64,000 nt of DNA from an uncultured Hungatella sp. (lineage in GTDB: Bacteria; Bacillota; Clostridia; Lachnospirales; Lachnospiraceae). The position numbers were made by a program, and so were the translations under genes. Below are positions 9,586 to 17,834 of the stretch, piece after piece. The stretch spans positions 1-64,000 of the forward strand of contig CAJUEJ010000027.1 of NCBI GenBank assembly GCA_910585435.1, read 5' to 3'. The notes beneath the pieces were generated by a model. That model was not told the origin of the DNA, did not search any database, and saw nothing but the letters and a program-made list of their open reading frames with translations. Numbering within the stretch: the stretch's first letter is position 1; every line of letters starts with the position of its first letter.

Positions 9586-9591
9586 ATGGCG

Positions 9592-9635
9592 CAGGCACTT
9601 TTGGGATTCCCGAAGGTGCCTGTTGTATAAATGTT
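9592..9635 (+). terminator. Probable terminator after glcK
   Basis: A stem of about 14 bp (CAGGCACTTTTGGG with CCCGAAGGTGCCTG, including G-U pairs) is followed by a weakly T-rich stretch. The rest of the gap up to 9874 holds an extended -10 box (TGGTATAAT, ending at 9841) for the next gene and nothing else I can name. Confidence 0.55.
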
Positions 9636-9874
9636 TTATAAAATGAGGAGACCCCAGCCGTTTCCAGCCAGGGTAATTATGAAAAATCTATGTGCAATTT
9701 AACAATAGAACCGATTTAAATCATCTGGTTTCTATACAAATAGTATAAAAATTATTTGTGAACGGAATATGAACGCAGTGTAAATAGATTATGAAATGTG
9801 AAAATTCCGGGATATACGTTTTATAAAAGATATGGTATAATCTATTCATTAATGTACGTTGGAGGATAAGACAC

Positions 9875-11215
9875 ATGGGGGTATTCGCGAAGAAAGGAAA
9901 GGCAGCAGAAGAAGAGGATGTGAAGCGTGCATCCCAGGAGTTGAACCAGCAGCACGAGAAGAAAGACAATGACAGCAAGGCCTGCTACAGCCATCTGGAA
10001 GCCCAGTTTTTGATGAAAAGCCACGGGGTTGTGCTGAAGCTGTATATTGAGAATTTCAAGAGAATGAACGATCTCTTTGGCATGGAATACTGCGATGAGC
10101 TGCTTGAGGAGATTTTAAAGTATCTGGAACAGAAGACCGGGTGTGTGGTTTACCGCTATGTAGGCGTGGAATTCATTATTATCATGAAGAACCGGACCAT
10201 AGCAGACGCATCCTGGCTTGTGGAGCAGCTGACAGAGCGGTTTAATGAGAGCTGGACCATAAAAGGCACGGACTGTCTGTGTTCAGTTCAGATTGCCTTG
10301 TGCGCCTATCCCGGCTACGCTTCCAATGTAGGCGAGATACTGAAATATCTTGACATGGCTGTGTCCCACGGGGCGGAGAGAGGAAGCAACCAGGCCATTG
10401 TATATGATAATGATCTGCACCAGCAGTTTGTGCGCAGGCAGATTATCGCCAAATATCTGAACACCGCCATTGCCAAGGGGGAGACAGAGGTCAGCTACCG
10501 CCCCATCTATGACAGGGAGAAGAAAGGGTTCTCCAGGGCAGAATTCCAGATGAGGATTTTCGTGCCGGAGCTGGGGATGATCGACAGCAGCGAGTATCTG
10601 TCCATCGCTGAGGACACAGGGCAGATCCGGCAGGTAGAATATTATGCTCTGGACAGGGCGGCTGCAGCGGTTGCAGGCCTTTTACAGAAAAAGAGGAGCT
10701 TTGACTCCATTGCCCTTCCCATTTCCTCCATGCTGCTTTTGCAGGGAGATTTCCTGCAGGAAGTGTCCCGGGTCATGGAGATGTATGAGCTTCCCTCCAA
10801 GAAGCTGGCCATAGAGATTGATGAGTATGCGGCAGTGACCTCCTATGCCAGGCTTACAGTGCTTTTGCAGGGCCTGTCCTGGATGGGAGTGGAGCTTATC
10901 TTAAATAATTTCGGTTCCGGAAGTACGGGATTAAGCCGGATCTTTGACCTGCCTGTAGACACTTTGAAGTTTAACCGCACCTTTGTGGGAGAGCTGGAGA
11001 ACAGCGCCAAGTTTGCCCCGGTCATCGGCGGCCTGGTGCAGATCGCAAAAAAGATGAAGAAAAAGGTTATCGCAGAAGGCGTGGAGACCCAGAGACAGCG
11101 GGACTTTTTAGACAAATTCGGCTGCACCATGCAGATGGGATCCTATTATTCGCCGGTGATACCGGAGAAGGAGCTGTTGTCTGTCCTGCGGACATTTTCA
11201 GACAGCTCCCGATAG
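9875..11215 (+). CDS. Degenerate GGDEF-EAL domain protein
   Basis: A 446-aa soluble protein with a diguanylate-cyclase-like half (about 40-175) and a phosphodiesterase-like half (about 195-440). Both active sites look dead. The GGDEF loop reads YVGVEF, the EAL signature reads EIDEY, the metal-binding DD pair of EAL enzymes is NN in LILNNFGSGSTG, and the normal QG(Y/F) near the end is MQMGSYY. The structural IAEGVETQRQ motif is retained. Such double-degenerate proteins usually bind c-di-GMP or a partner, or regulate by contact (inference). It has its own extended -10 promoter. The N-terminal 35 residues are charged and helical. Confidence 0.8.
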   Translation: MGVFAKKGKAAEEEDVKRASQELNQQHEKKDNDSKACYSHLEAQFLMKSHGVVLKLYIENFKRMNDLFGMEYCDELLEEILKYLEQKTGCVVYRYVGVEFIIIMKNRTIADASWLVEQLTERFNESWTIKGTDCLCSVQIALCAYPGYASNVGEILKYLDMAVSHGAERGSNQAIVYDNDLHQQFVRRQIIAKYLNTAIAKGETEVSYRPIYDREKKGFSRAEFQMRIFVPELGMIDSSEYLSIAEDTGQIRQVEYYALDRAAAAVAGLLQKKRSFDSIALPISSMLLLQGDFLQEVSRVMEMYELPSKKLAIEIDEYAAVTSYARLTVLLQGLSWMGVELILNNFGSGSTGLSRIFDLPVDTLKFNRTFVGELENSAKFAPVIGGLVQIAKKMKKKVIAEGVETQRQRDFLDKFGCTMQMGSYYSPVIPEKELLSVLRTFSDSSR

Positions 11216-11307
11216 CAGCTACAGGACAGCGGTTCCGGGCAGCTGCAGGCAGAAAGGCTTCATGATTTCAATTTATTAATATAGAAAGCGGCGCTATTGG
11301 TTTCTTC

Positions 11308-11358
11308 AGGACATCGTTCGGCAAGTGATTGGTGTAGTTATCTGCAAAACGATGTCCT
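11308..11358 (+). promoter_or_regulatory. Leader inverted repeat before the pyrophosphatase gene
   Basis: Perfect 11-bp arms AGGACATCGTT (11308-11318) and AACGATGTCCT (11348-11358) enclose a 29-nt loop. There is no T tract, and the arms end 29 bp before the start codon, so this may be an operator or an mRNA leader structure rather than a terminator. Confidence 0.45.
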
Positions 11359-11387
11359 AGGATCTCAGGCTGCTGCGATGGAGGAAA

Positions 11388-13064
11388 ATGACAGAGTATA
11401 ACAGGGACAAAACCATTGTGGTGGGGCACAAAAATCCGGATACGGATTCTATCTGCTCGGCTATCTGCTATGCCAACTTAAAGAAAGCCCTTACGGGCCA
11501 GGAATTTGAACCAGGCAGGGCGGGACAGGTAAACGGGGAGACCCAGTTTGTGCTGGACTATTTCGGCGTGGATGCGCCGGAGCTGATTGAGCATGTAAAG
11601 ACCGAGGTGCGGGATATTGACATCCGCAAGATCAAAGGGGTAAACAAAAATATTTCCCTGAAAAAGGCATGGAATACCATGCAGGAGGCAAGTGTGGTGA
11701 CCCTCCCTGCCGTCACAGAGGACAATATGCTGGAGGGGCTGATCACAGTAAGCGACATTGCCCAGTCCTACATGAATGTGTATGACAGCAGCATCCTTTC
11801 CAAGGCCAACACCCAGTACTCCAATATTATCGAGACGCTGGAAGGGGCTTTGATCATCGGCGATGAGAACGCCTACTTCAATGAGGGGAAGGTGCTGATC
11901 GCGGCGGCCAACCCGGATATGATGGAGTATTACATCAACAAGAACGATCTGGTAATCCTGGGAAACCGCTATGAATCCCAGCTTTGTGCCATCGAGATGG
12001 AGGCGGCCTGCATCATTGTCTGTGAGGGCGCCGCAGTGTCCATGACTATCAAAAAGCTGGCACAGGAGCGTGGCTGTACGGTGCTTACCACACCGTATGA
12101 CGCTTACACGGCAGCCCGTCTGGTGAATCAGAGCATGCCTATCAGCTATTTCATGAAGACCGAGAATCTGATCACCTTTGAGGAGACGGATGTGATCGAT
12201 GAGATCAAGGATGTGATGGCCAGCAAGCGCCACCGGGATTTCCCGATTCTGGATAAGGACGGGAAATATAAAGGGATGATCTCCAGGCGGAACCTGCTGG
12301 GAGCCAGAGGCAAATCTCTGATTCTTGTGGATCACAACGAGAAGAGCCAGGCAGTGGACGGGGTGGAGAATGCCAGGATCCGTGAGATCATTGACCATCA
12401 CAGGCTTCGTTCCATTGAGACCATATCCCCGGTGTTTTTCCGCAATCAGCCTCTGGGGTGTACGGCAACCATTGTTTACCAGATGTACCAGGAGGCAGGA
12501 GTACCCATTGACAGGACTATCGCAGGCCTTCTGTGCAGCGCTATCATATCTGATACCCTGCTGTTCCGCTCCCCCACCTGCACCCAGGTGGACAAGAATG
12601 CGGCCCTGGCTTTGGCTGACATTGCCGGGATCAAGGTGGAGGATTATGCAGTAGGCATGTTTTCCGCAGGAAGCAACCTGAAAAACAAGACAGAAGAAGA
12701 GATTTTCTATCAGGACTTTAAACGGTTTACAGCCGGGAAGCTTACCTTTGGGGTGGGACAGATAAGCTCTCTCAACGGACAGGAATTAGACCAGCTGAAG
12801 AGCCGGATGCAGCCCTATATCAAGCAGGCATTCCAGACCCACAATGTGGATATGATGTTTTTTATGTTAACCAATATATTGACAGAGTCTACCACTCTTC
12901 TGTGCGAAGGCCAGGGGGCAGGTCAGATGATTCTGGAAGCGTTCCATGCGGAGAGCGATGAGATGGCGCAGAGGGATGGGAAGCAGGGGATTGTGGAGCT
13001 TCCCAAGGTAGTGTCCAGGAAGAAGCAGCTGATTCCCGCTATTATGGTGGCTTTGCAGGGATAG
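11388..13064 (+). CDS. Mn-dependent inorganic pyrophosphatase with CBS and DRTGG domains
   Basis: A family II (DHH/DHHA2) pyrophosphatase of the long regulated type, 558 aa. The DHH catalytic part is split. VGHKNPDTDS at residues 12-21 carries the first metal ligands, and DHHR with the following residues appears near 339. Between them lie a CBS domain (about 70-125), a DRTGG-like domain (about 130-245) and a second CBS (about 250-310). In this family nucleotides bind the CBS pair and tune hydrolysis of pyrophosphate. A DHHA2 domain closes the protein. GGAGG precedes the ATG, and an inverted repeat lies in the leader. Confidence 0.92.
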   Translation: MTEYNRDKTIVVGHKNPDTDSICSAICYANLKKALTGQEFEPGRAGQVNGETQFVLDYFGVDAPELIEHVKTEVRDIDIRKIKGVNKNISLKKAWNTMQEASVVTLPAVTEDNMLEGLITVSDIAQSYMNVYDSSILSKANTQYSNIIETLEGALIIGDENAYFNEGKVLIAAANPDMMEYYINKNDLVILGNRYESQLCAIEMEAACIIVCEGAAVSMTIKKLAQERGCTVLTTPYDAYTAARLVNQSMPISYFMKTENLITFEETDVIDEIKDVMASKRHRDFPILDKDGKYKGMISRRNLLGARGKSLILVDHNEKSQAVDGVENARIREIIDHHRLRSIETISPVFFRNQPLGCTATIVYQMYQEAGVPIDRTIAGLLCSAIISDTLLFRSPTCTQVDKNAALALADIAGIKVEDYAVGMFSAGSNLKNKTEEEIFYQDFKRFTAGKLTFGVGQISSLNGQELDQLKSRMQPYIKQAFQTHNVDMMFFMLTNILTESTTLLCEGQGAGQMILEAFHAESDEMAQRDGKQGIVELPKVVSRKKQLIPAIMVALQG

Positions 13065-13076
13065 GAGGAAAAGCAG

Positions 13077-13355
13077 GTGACATTTATTTATCCGGCGGTG
13101 TTTACACCCCATGAAGACGGAAAAGGCTATCACGCAGAGTTTCCGGATCTGGAAGGCTGTGCGGCAGATGGGCCGGATCTGGAGGATACTATAGACAATG
13201 CCAAGGAGGCGGCCTACAACTGGATCTTCGTGGAGCTGGAGGAAGAGGACCCTCAGCTTCCGGAGGTGTCCCATGTGGAGGACATGGAGCTTCCTGAGGG
13301 GAGCTTTGTAAGGCAGCTGATGATCACAGTAAAACTGCTTCCGGACAATGATTAG
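13077..13355 (+). CDS. HicB-like protein without HicA partner
   Basis: A 92-aa HicB-fold protein. The core FTPHEDGKGYHAEFPDLEGC followed by DLEDTIDNAKEAA is typical of HicB and the stand-alone type II toxin-antitoxin antitoxin-like family. It starts at GTG 13077, 9 bp after an AGGAGGA site. No HicA toxin gene is present on either side, and no C-terminal DNA-binding domain is seen. It sits 12 bp after the pyrophosphatase gene, so it is probably a housekeeping orphan rather than a toxin-antitoxin unit. Confidence 0.8.
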   Translation: MTFIYPAVFTPHEDGKGYHAEFPDLEGCAADGPDLEDTIDNAKEAAYNWIFVELEEEDPQLPEVSHVEDMELPEGSFVRQLMITVKLLPDND

Positions 13356-13368
13356 AGGGCAGAGCTTC

Positions 13369-13983
13369 ATGGAGAATGAAACAGGAAAGAAGCTGTCAAA
13401 GCAGCATTGGCAGGGCGGAAATATGCTGTATCCCGTACCGGCAGTGATGGTAAGCTGCAGGCGGGAAGGGGAAAAGCCCAATATTATTACGGTAGCCTGG
13501 GCAGGAACTGTGTGTTCGGCTCCGCCTATGGTGTCTGTCTCTGTCAGGAAGGAACGATATTCCTACAATATTTTGAAAGAGACAAAGGAGTTTGTGATCA
13601 ATCTGGTGACAAAGGATCTGGCTTTTGCCACAGACTACTGCGGAGTTAAATCCGGCAGGGACACAGACAAATTCAGCCAGATGAGACTGACGCCTCAGCC
13701 CTCCAGGCACATCCAGGCGCCGGGGATCGCCGAGAGCCCTCTGAACCTGGAATGCAAGGTTACACAGGTGATTCCTCTGGGAAGCCATGATTTATTTCTG
13801 GCAGAGGTCCTGGGGGTGACTGTGGATGAACAGTATATTGACAAGAACGGGAAATTCCGTTTAAATGATGCCGGCCTGGTGGCTTATTCCCACGGGGAGT
13901 ATTTTAAACTGGGGGAGAAGCTTGGGAAGTTCGGCTTTTCCGTAGCCAGGAAAAAGAAAAACAGTAACAGGAAAGCGCGATGA
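13369..13983 (+). CDS. Flavin reductase-like FMN-binding protein
   Basis: Flavoredoxin-type protein that binds FMN in a split-barrel fold. NMLYPVPAVMVSC near the start, the SVRKERYSYNILKE segment and the FVINLV strand are typical. The 204-aa length fits the family. The start at 13369 is preferred, with GAGGG 9 bases upstream; an in-frame ATG at 13348 overlaps the HicB-like gene. The stop overlaps the next gene by 4 bases, so it is translationally coupled to aroK. The electron partner cannot be told from the sequence. Confidence 0.85.
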   Translation: MENETGKKLSKQHWQGGNMLYPVPAVMVSCRREGEKPNIITVAWAGTVCSAPPMVSVSVRKERYSYNILKETKEFVINLVTKDLAFATDYCGVKSGRDTDKFSQMRLTPQPSRHIQAPGIAESPLNLECKVTQVIPLGSHDLFLAEVLGVTVDEQYIDKNGKFRLNDAGLVAYSHGEYFKLGEKLGKFGFSVARKKKNSNRKAR

Positions 13984-14495
13984 AGGAAAAATTCAGAAAC
14001 ATTACTCTTATCGGTATGCCTGCTTCCGGAAAAAGCATGGTGGGAGTACTTTTAGCCAAGCGGCTGGGGTATTCTTTTGTGGATGTGGATATTCTGATTC
14101 AGGAGAAGGAGGGCCGGCTTTTAAGAGAGATTATTGAAAAGGAAGGCCTGGATGGTTTTCTGGAGGTGGAAAACCGTGTAAACGCCCGGCTTCAGGCACA
14201 GCGGGCCGTGATTGCACCAGGGGGCAGCGTGATCTACGGAAAAGAGGCGATGGAGCATCTGAGGGAGATCAGCACAGTGGTGTATCTGAAGCTAAGCTAC
14301 GAGGAAGTGGAAAAACGGCTGGGGAATCTGGCGGATCGGGGCGTGGCAATCAGGGAAGGGATGACTCTTTTGGATCTTTATAATGAGAGGATTCCTTATT
14401 ATGAAAGATATGCCCATATTACTGTAGAGGAAGCCGGGAAGACGGCCGGAGACGTGGTGGATGAACTGCGGGCCATGGTGGAGAACCGTGAGTAA
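13980..14495 (+). CDS. aroK: Shikimate kinase
   Basis: Phosphorylates shikimate in the chorismate pathway. The 171-aa protein has Walker A GMPASGKSMVG at the N-terminus, DVDILI with the shikimate-binding Asp near residue 38, the FLEVE segment near 61, GGSVIY (the usual GGG-like loop) near 80, and a lid region around 118-122. The start codon overlaps the preceding stop in an ATGA junction. No other aro gene is adjacent, and the lid Arg pattern is not fully canonical, so another small-molecule kinase of this fold remains possible. Confidence 0.8.
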   Translation: MKEKFRNITLIGMPASGKSMVGVLLAKRLGYSFVDVDILIQEKEGRLLREIIEKEGLDGFLEVENRVNARLQAQRAVIAPGGSVIYGKEAMEHLREISTVVYLKLSYEEVEKRLGNLADRGVAIREGMTLLDLYNERIPYYERYAHITVEEAGKTAGDVVDELRAMVENRE

Positions 14496-14527
14496 GAAGA
14501 AAATACATAATGGGGAGGTATAGATTC

Positions 14528-15481
14528 ATGAAGAAATTGTTGGCGATTGGCGAGGCACTGGTTGATTTTATTCCTGAAGAGTCAGGAAAGGAGCTGCGGT
14601 ATGTAAGCGGGTTTCAGCCCAAGGTGGGAGGAGCTCCGGCCAACGTATGCGGTGCCTATGTAAAATTAGGGGGAGAAGGCGCTTTGATCACCCAGCTGGG
14701 AGCGGATCCCTTCGGGGATAAGATCGTGGAGGAGTTTACAGAGTGCGGCATTGACTGTACCTATGTAAAGCGGACGGATAAAGCCAATACGTCCCTGGCT
14801 TTTGTGGCCCTTAAGGAGGATGGAAACAGGGAATTTTCTTTCTACCGGAAGCCTGGCGCTGATATGATGATGGACGCAAAGGATATTGAAGCCTCCTGGT
14901 TTGCAGATGCCTTTGCCCTTCATTTCTGCTCCGTGTCACTGGGGGATTTTCCTATGAAGGAAGCCCACAGAAAGGCTATTGACTGTGCGCTGCGGGTAGG
15001 GGTGGTAGTAAGCTTTGACCCCAACCTGCGCCTGGCTTTGTGGGATAATCCGGAAGCTCTTAAGAATGTGATCTGGGAGTTTGCGCCTATGGTGCATGTG
15101 CTGAAAATCTCCGATGAGGAGCTGGAGTTTATCACCGGCGAGACAGATATCAAGGCGGCTCTGCCCAGACTCCTTCAGGGGAACACGAAGCTGGTGATCT
15201 ACACCAGAGGATCAGAGGGGGCAGAGTGCTACACAGAGAAGGGACACGGGTTTGCTGCCTGTGAGAAGGTACATGCAGTGGACACCACCGGTGCTGGAGA
15301 CGGCTTTATCGGCGCATTTTTGTACTGTATGTCCAGAGACGGCATTGCAGTGGATAAGATTTCAGAGTTAAGCCAGGAGAAGATGGAAGAATACCTGGCA
15401 TTTGCCAATAAATTCTGCGGGAAGAGCGTGACCAAGCACGGGGCTATCGCGTCTTATCCTTCCCTGGCGGAGATGGAGTAA
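14528..15481 (+). CDS. PfkB-family sugar kinase, fructokinase-like
   Basis: Ribokinase-fold carbohydrate kinase, 317 aa from the chosen start. The start at 14528 is used because GGGGAGGT lies 10 bases upstream. The N-terminal GEALVDF, the GGAPANVCGAYVKLGG motif near residue 37, the ATP/catalytic motif DTTGAGDGFIGAFLY near 253 and the SDEELEFITGE strand near 197 are present. The pattern matches fructokinases that make fructose-6-phosphate, which fits nearby glcK and pgi, but substrate choice is inferred. Confidence 0.85.
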   Translation: MKKLLAIGEALVDFIPEESGKELRYVSGFQPKVGGAPANVCGAYVKLGGEGALITQLGADPFGDKIVEEFTECGIDCTYVKRTDKANTSLAFVALKEDGNREFSFYRKPGADMMMDAKDIEASWFADAFALHFCSVSLGDFPMKEAHRKAIDCALRVGVVVSFDPNLRLALWDNPEALKNVIWEFAPMVHVLKISDEELEFITGETDIKAALPRLLQGNTKLVIYTRGSEGAECYTEKGHGFAACEKVHAVDTTGAGDGFIGAFLYCMSRDGIAVDKISELSQEKMEEYLAFANKFCGKSVTKHGAIASYPSLAEME

Positions 15482-15492
15482 TCATACATAAT

Positions 15493-17103
15493 ATGAAGAC
15501 AATCTATTATAACGGTGCTGTGTATACAGGCTTTTTGCCTCTTGCAGAAGCCTTTGTTGTTGCAGATGGAAGGTTTTGTTTTGCAGGAACCAGCCAGGAA
15601 GCAAAATCCCTGGCAGAGGATGGGGATTTCTGTGTGGATTTAAAGGGGAGGTTTGTGTGCAGCGGGTTTAATGACAGCCACATGCACCTTTTAAACTATG
15701 GGAATGTGCTGCAGGGGGCGCAGCTGGCAGGCAGGACGAAAAGCCTGGCGGATATGCTGCAGTGCCTCAGAGAGTTTCTGGAGAATCACCTGTGCAGGGA
15801 GGATGCCTGGCTTATAGGGCGGGGATGGAATCAGGATTTTTTTACGGATGAACACAGAATGCCGGATCGCTTTGATCTGGACAAGGTTTCTGACAAAGTG
15901 CCTGTCTGTGCCATCCGGGCCTGCGGACACTGCCTGGTGGTAAACAGCAGGGCCCTTAAGATTCTGGGAGTGACAGAAGAAAGCAGGCAGCCAGAGGGCG
16001 GGAAGATAGGAACAGAGCATGGGCGTCTGGACGGAAGATTTTATGATAATGCCATGGACTTAGTGTTTGAGGCCCTTCCGGCTCCTGGCAGGGAGGAGAT
16101 AAAGGACATGCTTCTGTCGTCGGCCAGAGAGCTGAACACCCGGGGGATTACCAGCTGCCAGTCGGATGACTACGGCGCTTTTCAGAACGTGTCATGGAGA
16201 GAGGTGAATCAGATCTATCAGGAGCTGGAGCAGTCAGGGCAGCTGACAGTGAGGGTCTGTGAGCAGTGCAATTTTACCAACACTGCAGACTTTGCGGAGT
16301 TTGTAAAAGAGGGGAACCACACAGGAACCGGTACGGACATGTTCCGGATAGGGCCATTAAAGATGGTGGCGGACGGCGCCCTGGGAGCCAGAACCGCCTA
16401 TTTAAGTGAACCCTACAGGGATGAACCGTCTGTCCGGGGGCTGCCCCTGTACAGTCAGGAAGCCCTGGATGAAATGGTTTCCTATGCCCACAGCCAGGGG
16501 ATCCAGGTGGCAGTCCATGCCATCGGAGACGCATGCCTGGATCGGGTACTTCATGCCTGTGAGAAGGCGCTGGAGGAGCATCCCGAAAAGGATCACAGAC
16601 ATGGGATTGTCCACTGCCAGATCACCCGGCCGGATCAGCTGGAGAAGATTGCCAGGTTAGGGCTTCATGTGTATGCCCAGGGGATCTTTTTAGACTATGA
16701 TTCCCGGATTGTTGAAGACAGAGTAGGAAAGAAGCTGGCCTCTTCCAGCTATAGCTGGAAGACACTGATGGGGCATGGGGTCTGGGTCAGCAACGGAAGC
16801 GATTGTCCGGTGGAGCTCCCGGATGTGCTGGCAGGCATACAGTGTACAGTTACCAGAAGGCCCCTTGACGGCAGAGGAGAGCCCTATCTTCCGGACCAGG
16901 CATTTACGATCCAGGAGGCCTTGGACAGCTATACCATCTGCGGCGCGCAAGCCAGCTTCGAGGAGGAGAGGAAAGGGCGCATTCAGCCGGGGATGATGGC
17001 GGATTTTGTGATTTTGGAGAGAAATCCTTTTGAGACAGATGAGGACAAGTTAAAAGATATCTCTGTACTGGCAACCTATCTGGGAGGAAAAAGGGTGTTT
17101 TAG
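15493..17103 (+). CDS. YtcJ-type amidohydrolase
   Basis: A metal-dependent hydrolase of the amidohydrolase superfamily, 536 aa. The DSHMHL metal motif is near residue 57. DGALGARTAYLSEPY is near 295, VAVHAIGDACLD near 337 and GSDCPVELPD near 435, followed by the C-terminal beta-sandwich strand ADFVILERNPF. This is the YtcJ-like architecture, whose natural substrates are mostly unknown. It lies 12 bp after the sugar kinase and may share its transcript; its own ribosome binding site is poor. Confidence 0.82.
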   Translation: MKTIYYNGAVYTGFLPLAEAFVVADGRFCFAGTSQEAKSLAEDGDFCVDLKGRFVCSGFNDSHMHLLNYGNVLQGAQLAGRTKSLADMLQCLREFLENHLCREDAWLIGRGWNQDFFTDEHRMPDRFDLDKVSDKVPVCAIRACGHCLVVNSRALKILGVTEESRQPEGGKIGTEHGRLDGRFYDNAMDLVFEALPAPGREEIKDMLLSSARELNTRGITSCQSDDYGAFQNVSWREVNQIYQELEQSGQLTVRVCEQCNFTNTADFAEFVKEGNHTGTGTDMFRIGPLKMVADGALGARTAYLSEPYRDEPSVRGLPLYSQEALDEMVSYAHSQGIQVAVHAIGDACLDRVLHACEKALEEHPEKDHRHGIVHCQITRPDQLEKIARLGLHVYAQGIFLDYDSRIVEDRVGKKLASSSYSWKTLMGHGVWVSNGSDCPVELPDVLAGIQCTVTRRPLDGRGEPYLPDQAFTIQEALDSYTICGAQASFEEERKGRIQPGMMADFVILERNPFETDEDKLKDISVLATYLGGKRVF

Positions 17104-17136
17104 GCTTGTATTTTTTATGGGAGTGTGTTATAGTAT

Positions 17137-17226
17137 CTCCTGGTGTTGTGACACGGGGGCCGTATCTGCGGCCTGAAAAAAGAACGGTGAGTTCGAAACC
17201 ATCCTCACCTAAAACAAAACTAGGAG
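17137..17226 (+). promoter_or_regulatory. Candidate preQ1-type riboswitch in the queT leader
   Basis: Seen: CTCCTGGT (17137-17144) can pair with ACTAGGAG (17219-17226), which contains the ribosome binding site. Between them lie the hairpin GGCCG/CGGCC and the hairpin GGTGAG/CTCACC with a 12-nt loop. The second hairpin is followed by an A-rich tail and ACTAGGAG, as in preQ1-I aptamers, where the tail pairs with the hairpin loop. Known: queT genes are common preQ1 riboswitch targets. Inference: translation of queT is switched by masking the AGGAG. The class is not certain. Confidence 0.5.
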
Positions 17227-17234
17227 ATTGTACC

Positions 17235-17741
17235 ATGAAAAATTCAAAATCAGACAAGACCATCTACCTTATGGTCCATGGGGCAGCCATCGCAGCTGTC
17301 TACACAGTGCTTACCATGGTGTTTGCGCCCATCAGCTTCGGCCCAGTTCAGTTCAGGGTTTCCGAGGCCCTGTGCATCCTTCCCTTTTTTACACCGGCGG
17401 CGGTTCCCGGATTGTTTCTGGGCTGCTTTCTGTCCAACCTTTTATGCGGGTCGGCCATGCTGGATGTAGTGTTCGGAAGCATTGCCACACTGATAGGCGC
17501 CCTGGGCTCTTATAGGCTGCGCAGGACTATGTGGGCTGTGTGCATACCGCCCATAGTTTCCAACACGGTTATCATCCCCTGGGTGCTTCGCTATGCCTAT
17601 GGATCTGCAGACCTGATTCCTGTTGCCATGCTGACTGTGGGGATCGGAGAGATCCTGGCTATAGGCGTGCTGGGCAACATGCTTTTGATGATGCTTAAAA
17701 GGTACGGTGGTATTTTTAAAAAGATCGCAGTAAAAAATTGA
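17235..17741 (+). CDS. queT: QueT-family queuosine precursor transporter
   Basis: An integral membrane transporter of 168 aa with about five hydrophobic helices, starting MKNSKSDKT. The motif RVSEALCILPFFTPAAVPGL near residue 40, the NLLCGSAMLDVVFGS region and SNTVIIPWVLRYAYG near 115 are typical of the QueT (COG4708) family, probable S-components of energy-coupling importers. The start at 17235 is chosen because AGGAG lies 8 bases upstream. The open frame reaches back to 17106, but that part is the structured leader. It would bring in preQ1 or preQ0 for tRNA modification. Confidence 0.85.
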   Translation: MKNSKSDKTIYLMVHGAAIAAVYTVLTMVFAPISFGPVQFRVSEALCILPFFTPAAVPGLFLGCFLSNLLCGSAMLDVVFGSIATLIGALGSYRLRRTMWAVCIPPIVSNTVIIPWVLRYAYGSADLIPVAMLTVGIGEILAIGVLGNMLLMMLKRYGGIFKKIAVKN

Positions 17742-17749
17742 GAAGACAT

Positions 17750-17792
17750 AAAAAAGAGGCGGAGAATCTGTAGATTTCCTGCCTCTTTTTTA
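17750..17792 (+). terminator. Terminator after queT
   Basis: The stem AAAAAAGAGGC / GCCTCTTTTTT includes an inner AATCT/AGATT extension and ends in a T run. Confidence 0.9.
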
Positions 17793-17834
17793 TTATAATA
17801 AGGAAGAGAATAAAGGATTAAAGGTGGGAGAGAT

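Noticed and set aside
11478..12401. 307-aa minus-strand frame opposite the pyrophosphatase gene
   Set aside because: It lies wholly antisense to a well supported enzyme and has low-complexity composition typical of shadow frames.
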